A stretch of 19,011 bases of DNA, taken from JBOGED01 sp050743625. Its GTDB lineage: Bacteria; Actinomycetota; Nitriliruptoria; Euzebyales; Egibacteraceae. Below the pieces are notes generated by a model. The model was not told the origin of the DNA and ran no database searches. It saw nothing but the letters and a program-made list of their open reading frames with translations. The position numbers were made by a program, and so were the translations under genes. This document shows positions 1 through 7,651 of the stretch, one piece after another. Within the stretch, counting starts at the first letter, position 1, and each line of letters starts with the position of its first letter. Location: the NCBI GenBank assembly GCA_050743625.1, contig JBOGED010000508.1:1-19011 (forward strand), read 5' to 3'.

Positions 1-517
1 CGACGAGGCCGGCCACGGCGATGGGCATCGCGCCGCTCCCTCCCGCCTCCGCGCCTGGCGCCGGGGTGGTCTCGGCGACGATCGCCACGGTCGGCGCGGG
101 CTCGTCGGCCTCCTCGGGGCCGATCCAGTTCTGCACCTGGCCATCGTCATAAGTCTGAATCGCGGGGAAGCTCAGCTCGCCCGTCTGATCAGGGTTTCGC
201 GCCGAGAAGCTGAACTCGTCGAACTGCCCGGGGCCGATGGCTCCCCCGGAGATCACAAGGACACCGTTCGCGTTCTCCAGTGTCCATCCTGGCTTCGGCT
301 GGACCCGCGCCTCCTCGAAGCCTGGCGGGAGCTCTATCTCGAGCCTCGTCGTAGAGGCGCCGGTCTCCGACTCGTTGGGAACCCGGACCGTGTACTTCGC
401 GAACCCACCGGCCTGCGTGGCGTCAGCGCGAACCGTCACGTGCGCGAAAGCGGGACTCGCCAACGTAAGCAGCAACGCCCCTACCAGCGCGATCAGGGTA
501 ACCCGCAGTCTCGCCAT
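1..517 (-). CDS. ycnI: YcnI-family (DUF1775) copper-associated exported protein, 3' end outside the window
   Basis: The reading frame encodes 172 residues and runs off the left edge, so the C-terminus is missing. It begins with a clear Sec signal peptide (MARLRVTLIA, a Leu/Ala-rich core, then SPAFA) cleaved before a histidine, giving a mature protein starting HVTVRAD. The mature part has YcnI-type features: TRLEIELPPGFE, a PGW tryptophan motif near residue 75 and VISGGAIGPGQFDEF. In characterised YcnI proteins the N-terminal histidine of the mature chain takes part in Cu(II) binding; the same residue is exposed here. The ATG is preceded by an AGGAGAGG ribosome binding site that overlaps the stop codon of the CopC-CopD gene, with only 9 bases between the genes, so the two are co-transcribed and probably translationally coupled. 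An extracytoplasmic copper chaperone role is inferred from family and operon context. Confidence 0.9.
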   Translation of the reverse strand, partial: MARLRVTLIALVGALLLTLASPAFAHVTVRADATQAGGFAKYTVRVPNESETGASTTRLEIELPPGFEEARVQPKPGWTLENANGVLVISGGAIGPGQFDEFSFSARNPDQTGELSFPAIQTYDDGQVQNWIGPEEADEPAPTVAIVAETTPAPGAEAGGSGAMPIAVAGLV

Positions 518-526
518 GGCCTCTCC

Positions 527-2227
527 TTATCCGTTGACTGGCACCGTGATCTCGGTCTGCAACTGCTCGAACCGTGATACCGGCAATGTGAACGTGAGCT
601 TCCATTGCCCGGGGAACGTCATCTCGTTCCCGGCCATCGTCCAGTGACCTGGACCGGCCGGCGTTGCGACGCGTTCGATCGGGCCGATGTCCTGCACGGG
701 CAGGGCGAACGAGACCTGCAGGTCCTGTGGATCTCCCGGATCCGTCGGCTGGCCATTCGCAGCGAGCAGGTAGAGGTGCAGCTCGTTCCTTCCCGCGCGG
801 TTGGGATCGACCGTGACCTCCAGCTGGTAGTCGCCCATCGCGCTCCGTGAGCTGAAGAAGCCGGAGACGCCGGCCGCCGTCCGTGCGGGCACGACGTTGA
901 CGAGCACCGCCGTGACCGCGAGCACCGCGACGATCCCGGCGGCCTCCAATCGGACCACCCGCCGCAACCCTTCCCAAGGTCCTTCTCGGAAAGGTCCTGG
1001 CGATCGTGCCTTGATCGCCGGGACCAGCCGCCGGTTGTTGTAGGCGCCGCCCGCGATGACCAGGCCGACCAGGACAAGTTTCGCGATCAGCGTCCAGCCG
1101 TAGGCGGTCGAGGTCAGCGCTCGCACGGCCCGCACCTCGGCCCACGCCATCGCGCTGCCCGCGATGACGACGGCGACCACCGCGACTGTCGCGAGCGCCG
1201 AGAAGCGCGCCACCAGCGTGGCGGCGCCGACCGCGTCGTGTCCTTTCCGGCGGCGGAGGGTGACGAGGAGCAGCACCAACCCCCCGAACCATGCGGCTCC
1301 CGCTGCCGTGTGCGCGAGGTTCGCGCCGGTGACCAGGGCTTGCGGGGAGCTGGCGGCGGTGTGGCCGGTCAACGAGAACGAGGCGATCACCATGAGCGCG
1401 CCTCCGGCGGCGACGGCTGTCGCTGGGCGGGACCACAACTTGGGTACCGCGAGCCCGACCGCGACGAGACCCGCCAGCCGCGTCACCGTCGAGGCGCCGA
1501 AGCCGCTGGTCAAAATGCTCTGTAGCACGCTCGCGTTGGCCAGCGCGGCGGCGCCGGTTCCCGCTGTCAGCACCGCCTGCCCGCCATAGTCCGCGACGCT
1601 CGCCACTCCCGCTACGGCTGCGGCCACCGTCACGATCCGGATCAGGGTGGCCCGCTCGCTCGCTACTCGGTCGTGGACGAGGAGGAGGAACGCCACCCCG
1701 CCGGCCGCGATCAGTGCTGAGGCGTACAACACCCACCTACTGATCGCCGCGGCGATCTGCCAGCCCGCCTCGTCTGGCGTGGGACCTAGGGTGGCAAGCA
1801 GGCCTGTCCGGTCGATACCCGAGGTGGGGGCGGTAACGGCGAACGTGAATGCTCCTCTGATCGGGTGGCCGTCGGCGGATGTCGCTTGCCAGGCGACGAC
1901 GTAGCTGCCATCGGCGAGTTGCCCGTCCAGGACGGTGGTCATGACCGTCCCGCCCTCGCTCATGGTGAGGCGGCCCGTCTCGACCTGCGCTCCTCGCGCG
2001 TCGAAGAGCCGGACGCCATTGGGGGGAGGGCTCACCGGCTCGTTGAACTCGAGCACCAACTCGCCGGGCGCCGTGGCGACCGTGTCGCCGTCGATCGGCG
2101 CGGTCGTCGTCAGCTGCGAGTGCGCCCACGCCGCACCAGGCGCCACGAGCAAGAGCCAAAAGAGCAGGCTAACGCACGCGACCCCGCGTGCGAGGGCGCG
2201 GCTGAGCAACGTCTGACGTTGTCCCAC
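527..2227 (-). CDS. CopC-CopD fusion, copper resistance/uptake membrane protein
   Basis: A 566-residue protein with three parts. Residues 1-35 form a signal peptide ending AWA, cleaved before His36. Residues 36-131 are a CopC domain: mature N-terminal HSQL, FNEPVSPPPNGVRLFD, and the second histidine in SADGHPIRG near residue 121, matching the His ligands of CopC Cu(II) sites. Residues 155-445 carry about eight hydrophobic segments of the CopD type, followed by a C-terminal extracytoplasmic beta-rich domain resembling YtkA/FixH-like modules. The frame stays open further upstream, but that stretch looks like non-coding DNA. I place the start at a GTG that gives a normal signal peptide and follows a TACCCT -10 box by 7 bases, so the mRNA may be leaderless; a TTG at 2209 is an alternative. 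The family is linked to copper import or periplasmic copper handling. The ycnI-like gene follows directly. Confidence 0.9.
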   Translation of the reverse strand: MGQRQTLLSRALARGVACVSLLFWLLLVAPGAAWAHSQLTTTAPIDGDTVATAPGELVLEFNEPVSPPPNGVRLFDARGAQVETGRLTMSEGGTVMTTVLDGQLADGSYVVAWQATSADGHPIRGAFTFAVTAPTSGIDRTGLLATLGPTPDEAGWQIAAAISRWVLYASALIAAGGVAFLLLVHDRVASERATLIRIVTVAAAVAGVASVADYGGQAVLTAGTGAAALANASVLQSILTSGFGASTVTRLAGLVAVGLAVPKLWSRPATAVAAGGALMVIASFSLTGHTAASSPQALVTGANLAHTAAGAAWFGGLVLLLVTLRRRKGHDAVGAATLVARFSALATVAVVAVVIAGSAMAWAEVRAVRALTSTAYGWTLIAKLVLVGLVIAGGAYNNRRLVPAIKARSPGPFREGPWEGLRRVVRLEAAGIVAVLAVTAVLVNVVPARTAAGVSGFFSSRSAMGDYQLEVTVDPNRAGRNELHLYLLAANGQPTDPGDPQDLQVSFALPVQDIGPIERVATPAGPGHWTMAGNEMTFPGQWKLTFTLPVSRFEQLQTEITVPVNG

Positions 2228-2240
2228 CGATGCAAGGGTA
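2207..2240 (-). promoter_or_regulatory. Probable leaderless promoter and palindrome at the CopC-CopD start
   Basis: Reading the minus strand, TACCCT (2240-2235) fits the actinobacterial -10 pattern TANNNT and lies 7 bases before the GTG start at 2227. Transcription would then begin at or next to the start codon. No good -35 is visible at the usual distance. Just inside the coding region, 2207-2221 is a perfect palindrome, CAACGT-CTG-ACGTTG, which could be a repressor site or chance. A copper-responsive repressor is an inference from the gene product only. Confidence 0.4.
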
Positions 2241-2325
2241 GGACACACGCGCGGAAAAGTTCCCTCGCATAGGCACGAAGTTCCGCACCGCCTACCATTG
2301 CCTTTCGCAGCTCCTGCTGGCAACT

Positions 2326-2332
2326 GGAGAGG
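2326..2332 (+). promoter_or_regulatory. Ribosome binding site deciding the GTG start at 2343
   Basis: GGAGAGG lies 10 bases before GTG 2343. This favours that start over the in-frame TTG at 2298, which would add fifteen residues unlike anything in the family. A TACCAT element at 2293-2298 could be the -10 box for this gene and faces away from the copper operon promoter. Confidence 0.55.
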
Positions 2333-2342
2333 CTCTCGCGCG

Positions 2343-3575
2343 GTGCATTCACGTCCTCGGCTCTTGACCGTGATGGGCTCGGGTGAGACCGCGCCCACGA
2401 TGGCGAAGGTGCACCGGTTGTTGTTCGAGCGGCTGGGGCGAACACCCGTCGACGCGGTGCTCCTCGACACGCCATACGGGTTCCAAGAGAACGCGGACGA
2501 CATCTCGAGGCGCGCGAGCTCGTACTTCAGCCGTAACCTCGGCGTGCGGCTCGAACCGGTGACGTGGCGTTCGCGAAGCGACGGTCCCCTGGTGCGAGAG
2601 CGGGCGCTCGCCCGCGTCCGGGACTCGGATTACGTCTTCGCCGGCCCGGGCAGCCCGACGTACGCGCTGGCGGTCTGGAAGGACACTCCTCTGCGGGACG
2701 TGCTGGCGCACAAGCTCGCGAGGGGTGGGTGCGTGACGTTCTCGAGCGCCGCCGCGCTGACGCTTGGCGTCCGCGCCGTGCCGGTGTACGAGGTCTACAA
2801 GGTCGGCGAGGCGCCGAGATGGGTTGAGGGGTTAGACCTGCTCGCGGATATCGGCCTATGCGCCGCCGTCGTTCCCCACTACGACAACGCCGAGGGTGGG
2901 AACCATGACACGCGGTTCTGCTATCTCGGTGAGCGGCGCTTACGCGTGCTGGAGCCCCAGTTGCCGGCCGGCGCGTTCGTGCTGGGAGTCGACGAGCACA
3001 CGGCGTGCGTATTCGACCTCGATGCCGGCACGGTGAGCGTCCTGGGCCGCGGCGCGGTGTCGGTCCGCCACCACGGCGAGACCGTGACCTTCCCCAACGG
3101 GTCCGTGCTGGAGATCGACGAGCTGCGGGTCGCAAATGCGGCGGCACCACCCATCCCGGCGAGCGCCGACCTCGCCGAGCCGCCGCCTCCCGCGCCGGCC
3201 ATCTCCCTGGGCGCTGAGGCAGACCGGCTCGAATCGGTCTTCGACGGCGCCCTCGCCACCCGCGACGTACCGACCGCGGTCGCGGCGGTACTCGAGCTGG
3301 AGCAGACGATCTTCGACTGGTTCGCCGACATGGAGGCGGGGGACATGGCGCACGCTCGAGCCGTTCTCCGCCGGCTCGTGGTCCGGCTGAGCGACGGTGT
3401 GCGGGATCCTCGCGAGTCGATCGAACCGTTTGTCGACGCGCTGGTCGATATGCGGGACCGTGCCCGCGCCGAGCGCTCCTGGGACGTAGCCGACCTGCTG
3501 CGCGACCGCCTGGTCGCCGCTGGCGTCCAAGTCCACGACACCCCTGAGGGCACCATCTGGACCCTGGTGGAGTAG
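2343..3575 (+). CDS. Class I glutamine amidotransferase/peptidase S51-like protein with CysS-type C-terminal tail
   Basis: A 410-residue protein, apparently cytoplasmic (no signal peptide). Residues 6-265 have the features of the class I amidotransferase-like/peptidase S51 (cyanophycinase, dipeptidase E) fold: LLTVMGSGETAPTM, DTPYGFQENAD, VFAGPGSPTYAL near residue 100, and FSSAAALTLG near 133-142, where Ser135 sits at the place of the S51 nucleophile, then PHYDNAEGGNHD near 178-189. A Pro/Ala-rich linker (about 266-290) joins it to a helical C-terminal region. Its last 40 residues (RARAERSWDVADLLRDRL, then AGVQVHDTPEGTIWTLV) are very close in style to the end of bacterial cysteinyl-tRNA synthetases. 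There is no synthetase catalytic domain. Substrate and reaction are unknown. It converges on the MBL gene with a 6-base gap. Confidence 0.8.
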   Translation: MHSRPRLLTVMGSGETAPTMAKVHRLLFERLGRTPVDAVLLDTPYGFQENADDISRRASSYFSRNLGVRLEPVTWRSRSDGPLVRERALARVRDSDYVFAGPGSPTYALAVWKDTPLRDVLAHKLARGGCVTFSSAAALTLGVRAVPVYEVYKVGEAPRWVEGLDLLADIGLCAAVVPHYDNAEGGNHDTRFCYLGERRLRVLEPQLPAGAFVLGVDEHTACVFDLDAGTVSVLGRGAVSVRHHGETVTFPNGSVLEIDELRVANAAAPPIPASADLAEPPPPAPAISLGAEADRLESVFDGALATRDVPTAVAAVLELEQTIFDWFADMEAGDMAHARAVLRRLVVRLSDGVRDPRESIEPFVDALVDMRDRARAERSWDVADLLRDRLVAAGVQVHDTPEGTIWTLVE

Positions 3576-3581
3576 CGCGCT

Positions 3582-4202
3582 TCAGTGGCCGCGGTCGACC
3601 CATTCTTGCAGCTGAGGAGCTTCTGCACCGATACGGGTGTCGTCGCCGTGACCGGTGTGGACGCTGGTGTCGGGCGGGAGAGTAAGAAGCTTGTCCCGGA
3701 TTGAGGCGATGATGACCCCAAAGTCGGAGAACGACCGACCCGTGGCGCCGGGTCCACCTTGGAACAAGGTGTCGCCGGAGAACAAGGTTCCCGCGCCGTC
3801 ATAGAGGCAGATGCCACCGGGGGAGTGCCCTGGCGTATGGATCACCCGTAGCCGTGCGGCGGCGGCGGCGATCTCACCACCGCCGGTCAGCGCTCGGTCT
3901 GGAGGCCGGTGCGGAAAGACGGCGTCCCACAGCACCCGGTCGTCGGGGTGGAGCCAGATCTCTGCGTCCACGCGCTCGGCGAGGTCGAGCGCGGCGTTGA
4001 TGTGGTCGTTGTGCCCGTGTGTGCACACGATCGCGCTGACGCGCCGGCCGGCGATGCCGTTGACGATCGCCTCCGCGTCGTGGCTGGGGTCGACGACGAG
4101 CACCTCGTCCTCCCCGCCGATCAGCCACACGTTGTTCTCTACCTGAAAGTCCTGCCCGTCCAGCGAGAAGATCCCCTCGGTACGGACACGGTCAACCCTC
4201 AA
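3582..4202 (-). CDS. MBL-fold metallo-hydrolase paired with the mycothiol-dependent dehydrogenase
   Basis: A 206-residue metallo-beta-lactamase-fold enzyme of glyoxalase II-like size. The metal ligands are all visible: THGHNDH (His62, His64, Asp66, His67), HTPGH (His126), FSGDTLF (Asp144) and HTGHGDD (His185), giving a complete dinuclear metal site. I start it at TTG 4202, because this codon overlaps the stop of the upstream dehydrogenase gene as TTGA (4 bases) and gives an N-terminus, MRVDRVRTEGIF, that leads straight into the first strand; the open frame extends further upstream but would duplicate the dehydrogenase coding region. The same order, mscR then an MBL hydrolase, is known in mycobacteria (Rv2259-Rv2260). 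A role in hydrolysing the S-formylmycothiol or related thioester formed by the dehydrogenase is inferred from this pairing and not shown. Confidence 0.88.
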   Translation of the reverse strand: MRVDRVRTEGIFSLDGQDFQVENNVWLIGGEDEVLVVDPSHDAEAIVNGIAGRRVSAIVCTHGHNDHINAALDLAERVDAEIWLHPDDRVLWDAVFPHRPPDRALTGGGEIAAAAARLRVIHTPGHSPGGICLYDGAGTLFSGDTLFQGGPGATGRSFSDFGVIIASIRDKLLTLPPDTSVHTGHGDDTRIGAEAPQLQEWVDRGH

Positions 4203-5281
4203 AGGACCACCACCGAGCGTAAGACCTCGCCGCGCTCCATCCTGGCGAACGCCTCCTCGACGTCCTCCAAGCCGATCGTCTCGGACACGAAGCGGTCGAG
4301 GTCGAAGCGACCGGCCAGATACGCGTCGACGAGCATCGGGAAGTCCCGGCTGGGCAGGCAGTCGCCATACCACGAGGACTTCAGCGCGCCGCCACGCCCG
4401 AACAGCTCGATCATGGGCAGCTCGATCGTCATGGAGGGGTCCGGCACACCCACCTGCACCAGGCGACCGGCGAGGTCACGGGCGTAGAACGCCTGCTTGT
4501 ACGTCTCGGGCCTGCCGACCGCCTCGACCGCGACGTCGACGCCATGGCCGCCGGTCAGCTCGCGGATCCGCTCGACGGGATCGCTCTGCCGCGAGTTGAT
4601 CGTGTCAGTCGCGCCGAACTCCTTGGCCCACTCCAGCTTCCGGTCGTCGATGTCCACCGCGATGATCCGTCGGGCGCCGGCCATCGACGCGCCGGCGATC
4701 GCCGCGTCGCCGACGCCGCCACAGCCGAACACCGCGACGGTCTCGCCGCGCCTGACCTCGCCGGTGTTCACGACCGCGCCCCAGCCGGCCATGACCCCGC
4801 AGCCGAGCAGCCCGGCCGCCTCCGGCTTGGCGGCGGGATCGACCTTGACGGCCTGCCCTGCGGCGACGAGCGTCAGCTCGGTAAACGCCCCGATGCCGAG
4901 CGCGGGTGACAGCCGCGTGCCGTCCTCTCGCGTCATGGGCTGGGCGGCGTTCCGGCTGTCGAAGCAATACCAGGGCTTGCCGCGGACACACGAGCGGCAC
5001 AGCCCACACGGCGCCCGCCACGCAAGGATCACGTAGTCGCCAGGCTCGAGCCCGCCCACTGCATCGCCGACCTGCTCGACGACACCCGCGGCCTCGTGGC
5101 CCAGCAGGAAGGGAAACTCGTTGTTGATCGCTCCATCGCGGTAATGGAGGTCGGTGTGGCAGACGCCACACGCCTGCACCCGTACGAGCGCCTCTCCCGG
5201 CCCGGGATCGGGCACGTTGATCGTCTCGAGGGTGACGGGCTTTCCCTGTGCGCGGGCGACGACGGCTCTCGACTGTGGCAT
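4199..5281 (-). CDS. mscR: S-(hydroxymethyl)mycothiol dehydrogenase (zinc alcohol dehydrogenase family)
   Basis: A 360-residue medium-chain zinc alcohol dehydrogenase. Catalytic zinc ligands are Cys41 (ACGVCHTD), His62 with Glu63 (LLGHEAAG) and Cys161 (LLGCGVMAG). The structural zinc lobe has Cys92, Cys95, Cys98 and Cys106. The Rossmann motif is FGCGGVGDA near 185-193, with Asp210 positioned for NAD(H). Stretches such as FYARDLAGR, GGALKSSWYGDCLP and FVSETIGLEDVEEAF are typical of the mycothiol-dependent formaldehyde dehydrogenase subgroup (MscR, Rv2259-like) and not of general alcohol dehydrogenases. It would oxidise the formaldehyde-mycothiol adduct in the cytoplasm and may also act on S-nitrosomycothiol. 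The ATG at 5281 follows AAGGGGAG by 7 bases; an in-frame extension upstream runs into a hairpin and is rejected. It is the first gene of a two-gene operon. Confidence 0.93.
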   Translation of the reverse strand: MPQSRAVVARAQGKPVTLETINVPDPGPGEALVRVQACGVCHTDLHYRDGAINNEFPFLLGHEAAGVVEQVGDAVGGLEPGDYVILAWRAPCGLCRSCVRGKPWYCFDSRNAAQPMTREDGTRLSPALGIGAFTELTLVAAGQAVKVDPAAKPEAAGLLGCGVMAGWGAVVNTGEVRRGETVAVFGCGGVGDAAIAGASMAGARRIIAVDIDDRKLEWAKEFGATDTINSRQSDPVERIRELTGGHGVDVAVEAVGRPETYKQAFYARDLAGRLVQVGVPDPSMTIELPMIELFGRGGALKSSWYGDCLPSRDFPMLVDAYLAGRFDLDRFVSETIGLEDVEEAFARMERGEVLRSVVVL

Positions 5282-5313
5282 GGTGCGGCTCCCCTTGCTC
5301 ACCGGTCTCCAAC

Positions 5314-5351
5314 GGCCAGGGTTTCTCACGCATCCGTGAGAAACCCTGGCC
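5314..5351 (-). terminator. Perfect 17-bp hairpin between the solute-binding protein gene and mscR
   Basis: GGCCAGGGTTTCTCACG (5314-5330) and CGTGAGAAACCCTGGCC (5335-5351) are exact reverse complements separated by CATC. The structure lies 20 bases past the stop of the solute-binding protein gene and 32 bases before the mscR start, both on the minus strand. It has no following T run, so it would be a U-less terminator of the kind reported in high-GC bacteria. Because it is also directly upstream of mscR, an operator or a 5'-UTR stem for that gene is the alternative. Confidence 0.65.
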
Positions 5352-5371
5352 ACAAGCCTACTGGTTACCGC

Positions 5372-6958
5372 CTATCGGCGGGACCAGTGCTGGGCGTTGA
5401 CGCTCGTCTCCGCCAGCTCGAAGGTCGCGGCGTAGCCCTCGAATCCCTCGATGTTCTTGTTCACGGCGTACAGCGCCTGGGGGGCGCACAAGAAGACGCT
5501 GAGGGCCTGGTCGTAGACGAGCCGGTCGATGTCCGTCGCATAGCCCACAAGCTTGTCGGGATCGGTGGAGGTCGCGAACCTGCCGAGCAGGTCTTCGAAC
5601 TCTCCGACCGCGGGACCGGTCCGGAAGGCTCCGGTCGAGTGGTAGAACTCGCGGTGCAGGACGGCGGGTGGGGCGTCCGCGAGGAGATCGAACCAAGGGA
5701 ACACGAGGAGGTCGAACTCTAGCGGCAGGACCTTCTCGACCAGCGCATGCTGGGCGGCGAGGGCCTGGTCCGCGGGGATCACCATCAGCCTGACCTCCAT
5801 CCCGAGCGACTTGTGATAGTCCTCGGCGAGCAGGCGCGCCACGTCCTCCATGTCTGGCAGGGTGGCCAGGCGCAGCTCACGATCTCGCGGCCAACCGGCG
5901 TCGCGCAGCATCTCCCTCGCGCCTTCCGGATCGTACGGGTACGGTACTTGGTCCTCGGGTAGCCCCGCCTGGTAGGGGGCGGTGAGACCGCCGAGCGGGT
6001 ACGCGTACCCCTCGAACGCGACCTCGATCAGATGGTCGCGGTTCACCGCGAGATTGAGCGCTCGGCGAGCTTGGACGTCGCCCAGCGGTACGCCTTCGGC
6101 ATCCCGGTTGATCAGGCAGGTGAGCACTCGCAGCGCATCGACGCGTACGAGCTTGGCATGTTCAGAGTCGACGACTCTCTGCGCGTCGGCTGGTCGGATC
6201 TCCGTGACGATGTCCACCTCGCCCTCGGTGTCGCAGACCAGGTCAAGCGCCTCCGATGGGTCGAGCTCGTTACGGAAGACGATTCGCCCGACACGAGGCC
6301 CGCGATCACGGTTCCAGTGGCCGAGGTTCGCCTCCATCACGAGCCGATCGCTGCGCGGCTGGTCCGTCGGCAGCCACGTGCACACGAATGGATCCGCCGA
6401 AACCAGGCCGATCTCGGCGCGTAGCGACGAGTAACCCTCGACCAGCTCGAACACACCCGAGCCCCACGGGCCCGGACCGTCGATCACTCACCAATGGCCC
6501 TCGCCGCTGCCAACGGTCTTATAACCGAACCCCATCTCATCCCAGAACCGGTCGTTGGGGAGGTGGAAGCCGCGGAACTTGCCGAGCACCAGGCCGTCCG
6601 CGACCGGGAACGTCATCCGGACGGTGTGGCCGTCAACAACCTCGAGCTCGGTATCCGGGTCGAAGTTCAGATACGTGCCCGGCGGGTGCGGGGCCTTCCA
6701 TTTCTGCGTCTCGACGAATGCTCGCTCGAAGGTCTCGGCTCCGAAGGACGTCCCGTCCTGGAACCGTACGTTCTCACGAAGCGTGATCTCGATCGTGGTG
6801 TCGTCTACCCAATGGGCGTCTTCCATCAACGAGCCAGTGATGTGGCCCTTCTCGTCAGTACGAACCGGCTCTTCCATGGTATTCCATGTGATATAAAGCC
6901 AATTCAGTGGGTGAGGGTCAACGATGTTGATCGTGCCTGCCGGATCTTCCTGTGTCAT
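5372..6958 (-). pseudogene. Family 5 ABC solute-binding protein, interrupted by an in-frame TGA and without signal peptide
   Basis: One continuous frame of 528 codons reads as a peptide/nickel-type solute-binding protein (SBP_bac_5), apart from a TGA at 6490-6488. The first part (156 residues) has the lobe I features NIVDPHPLNWLYITWN, VRFQDGTSFGAETFERAF and GKFRGFHLPND; it ends GEGHW-stop. The same frame resumes at the next codon, GTG, with DGPGPWGSGVFELVEGY, then QARRALNLAVNRDHL and PYPYDPEGAREMLRDAGWP. The ATG at 6958 follows a strong AGGAGGGG site by 5-6 bases, so the start is firm, yet there is no Sec signal peptide or lipobox. No permease or ATPase genes are adjacent. It may be a recent pseudogene, a split gene with re-initiation at GTG 6487 (GCGAGGG 10 bases before), or a sequencing error. 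Confidence 0.75.
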
Positions 6959-7077
6959 GGACTCCCCTCCTATCAGATGGTTCAGATCCTTACATTGCAG
7001 GACCGGAACCTTCGTACAGCATATTTGCCCCCGCCAGCCTGGCCCGACGGTATGGCGAGTCGGGTGCCGCTATGGGT

Positions 7078-7083
7078 TAAGCT
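7078..7083 (+). promoter_or_regulatory. -10 box of a probable leaderless promoter for the 7090 gene
   Basis: TAAGCT fits TANNNT and ends 6 bases before the ATG at 7090. There is no Shine-Dalgarno sequence between them. Transcription would begin at about the A of the ATG. The 131-base gap between this gene and the divergent solute-binding protein gene shows nothing else convincing apart from a TATGCT on the opposite strand. Confidence 0.35.
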
Positions 7084-7089
7084 TCCTCA

Positions 7090-7650
7090 ATGCGCGCTTT
7101 CGACAAGATTGATCATGAAGAAGGCGGATTCGTCGATTTCCTTGACGAAGCACGAGCCGACCAGGCCGCGCAGCAGCGATCTCGTGAACGTTGGTTACGG
7201 CAACAGGTAACTGAGGAGGCGCGGTTCGCGGGGACCCTCGTGAACCTGGCGGAGCGGCGCGCGCCGGTCGCGGTGCGAGTGGCGAACGGGCGTACCCACC
7301 GCGGCGAGATCGCCGTCGTCGGCCTTGACTTCTGCCTGGTGAGGGGCACTGTCGACGCGTACCTCGCGCTCGACGGCCTCGCGTGGGTGCGGCCGACCGG
7401 CGCCTCGGGAGTCGTCGCGATGGGGGATCGGCCGGCTCAGGCGGATCTGAGCCTCATTGAGCTGCTGGGGCGCTTGGCCCCCGATCGGCCCCGGGTGGCG
7501 CTGTTCCTCCGCGGGGACTCCGACCCTCTCGCGGGTCGTCTCCGCGCGGTCGGGCTTGACGTCCTCACGCTTCAGGTCGCGAGCGATGGGCGGGATATCT
7601 GCTTCGTCCCCACGTCCGCGTTATGGGAGGTGGTCCTCACCCGTGACTGA
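7090..7650 (+). CDS. Uncharacterised protein with an Sm-like central segment, next to the Tad locus
   Basis: A 186-residue soluble protein without signal peptide or membrane segment. I do not recognise a named family. Residues 1-48 are charged and helical (FVDFLDEARADQAAQQRSRERWLRQQ). Residues 48-103 have the alternating pattern VAVRVANGRTHRGEIAVVGLDFCLVRG followed by YLALDGLAWVRP, which resembles the strand order of Sm/LSm-type small barrels (strand, G-x-x-x-x-G turn, VG-x-D-F strand). Residues 115-186 contain LSLIELLGRLAPDRPRVALF and end in a predicted strand-rich region. It has no ribosome binding site and probably a leaderless mRNA. Its stop is one base from the end of the convergent HTH gene, and the Tad operon begins about 340 bases further on. 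A role in regulating the pilus locus is possible by position only. Confidence 0.7.
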   Translation: MRAFDKIDHEEGGFVDFLDEARADQAAQQRSRERWLRQQVTEEARFAGTLVNLAERRAPVAVRVANGRTHRGEIAVVGLDFCLVRGTVDAYLALDGLAWVRPTGASGVVAMGDRPAQADLSLIELLGRLAPDRPRVALFLRGDSDPLAGRLRAVGLDVLTLQVASDGRDICFVPTSALWEVVLTRD

Positions 7651-7651
7651 C

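Noticed and set aside
2527..3603. Minus-strand frame of 358 codons opposite the amidotransferase-like gene
   Set aside because: It is an Arg/Pro-rich shadow of a recognisable gene on the other strand.
6488..6490. TGA read as selenocysteine or tryptophan
   Set aside because: All other genes use TGA as a normal stop, and I saw no selenocysteine insertion hairpin or redox motif around this codon.
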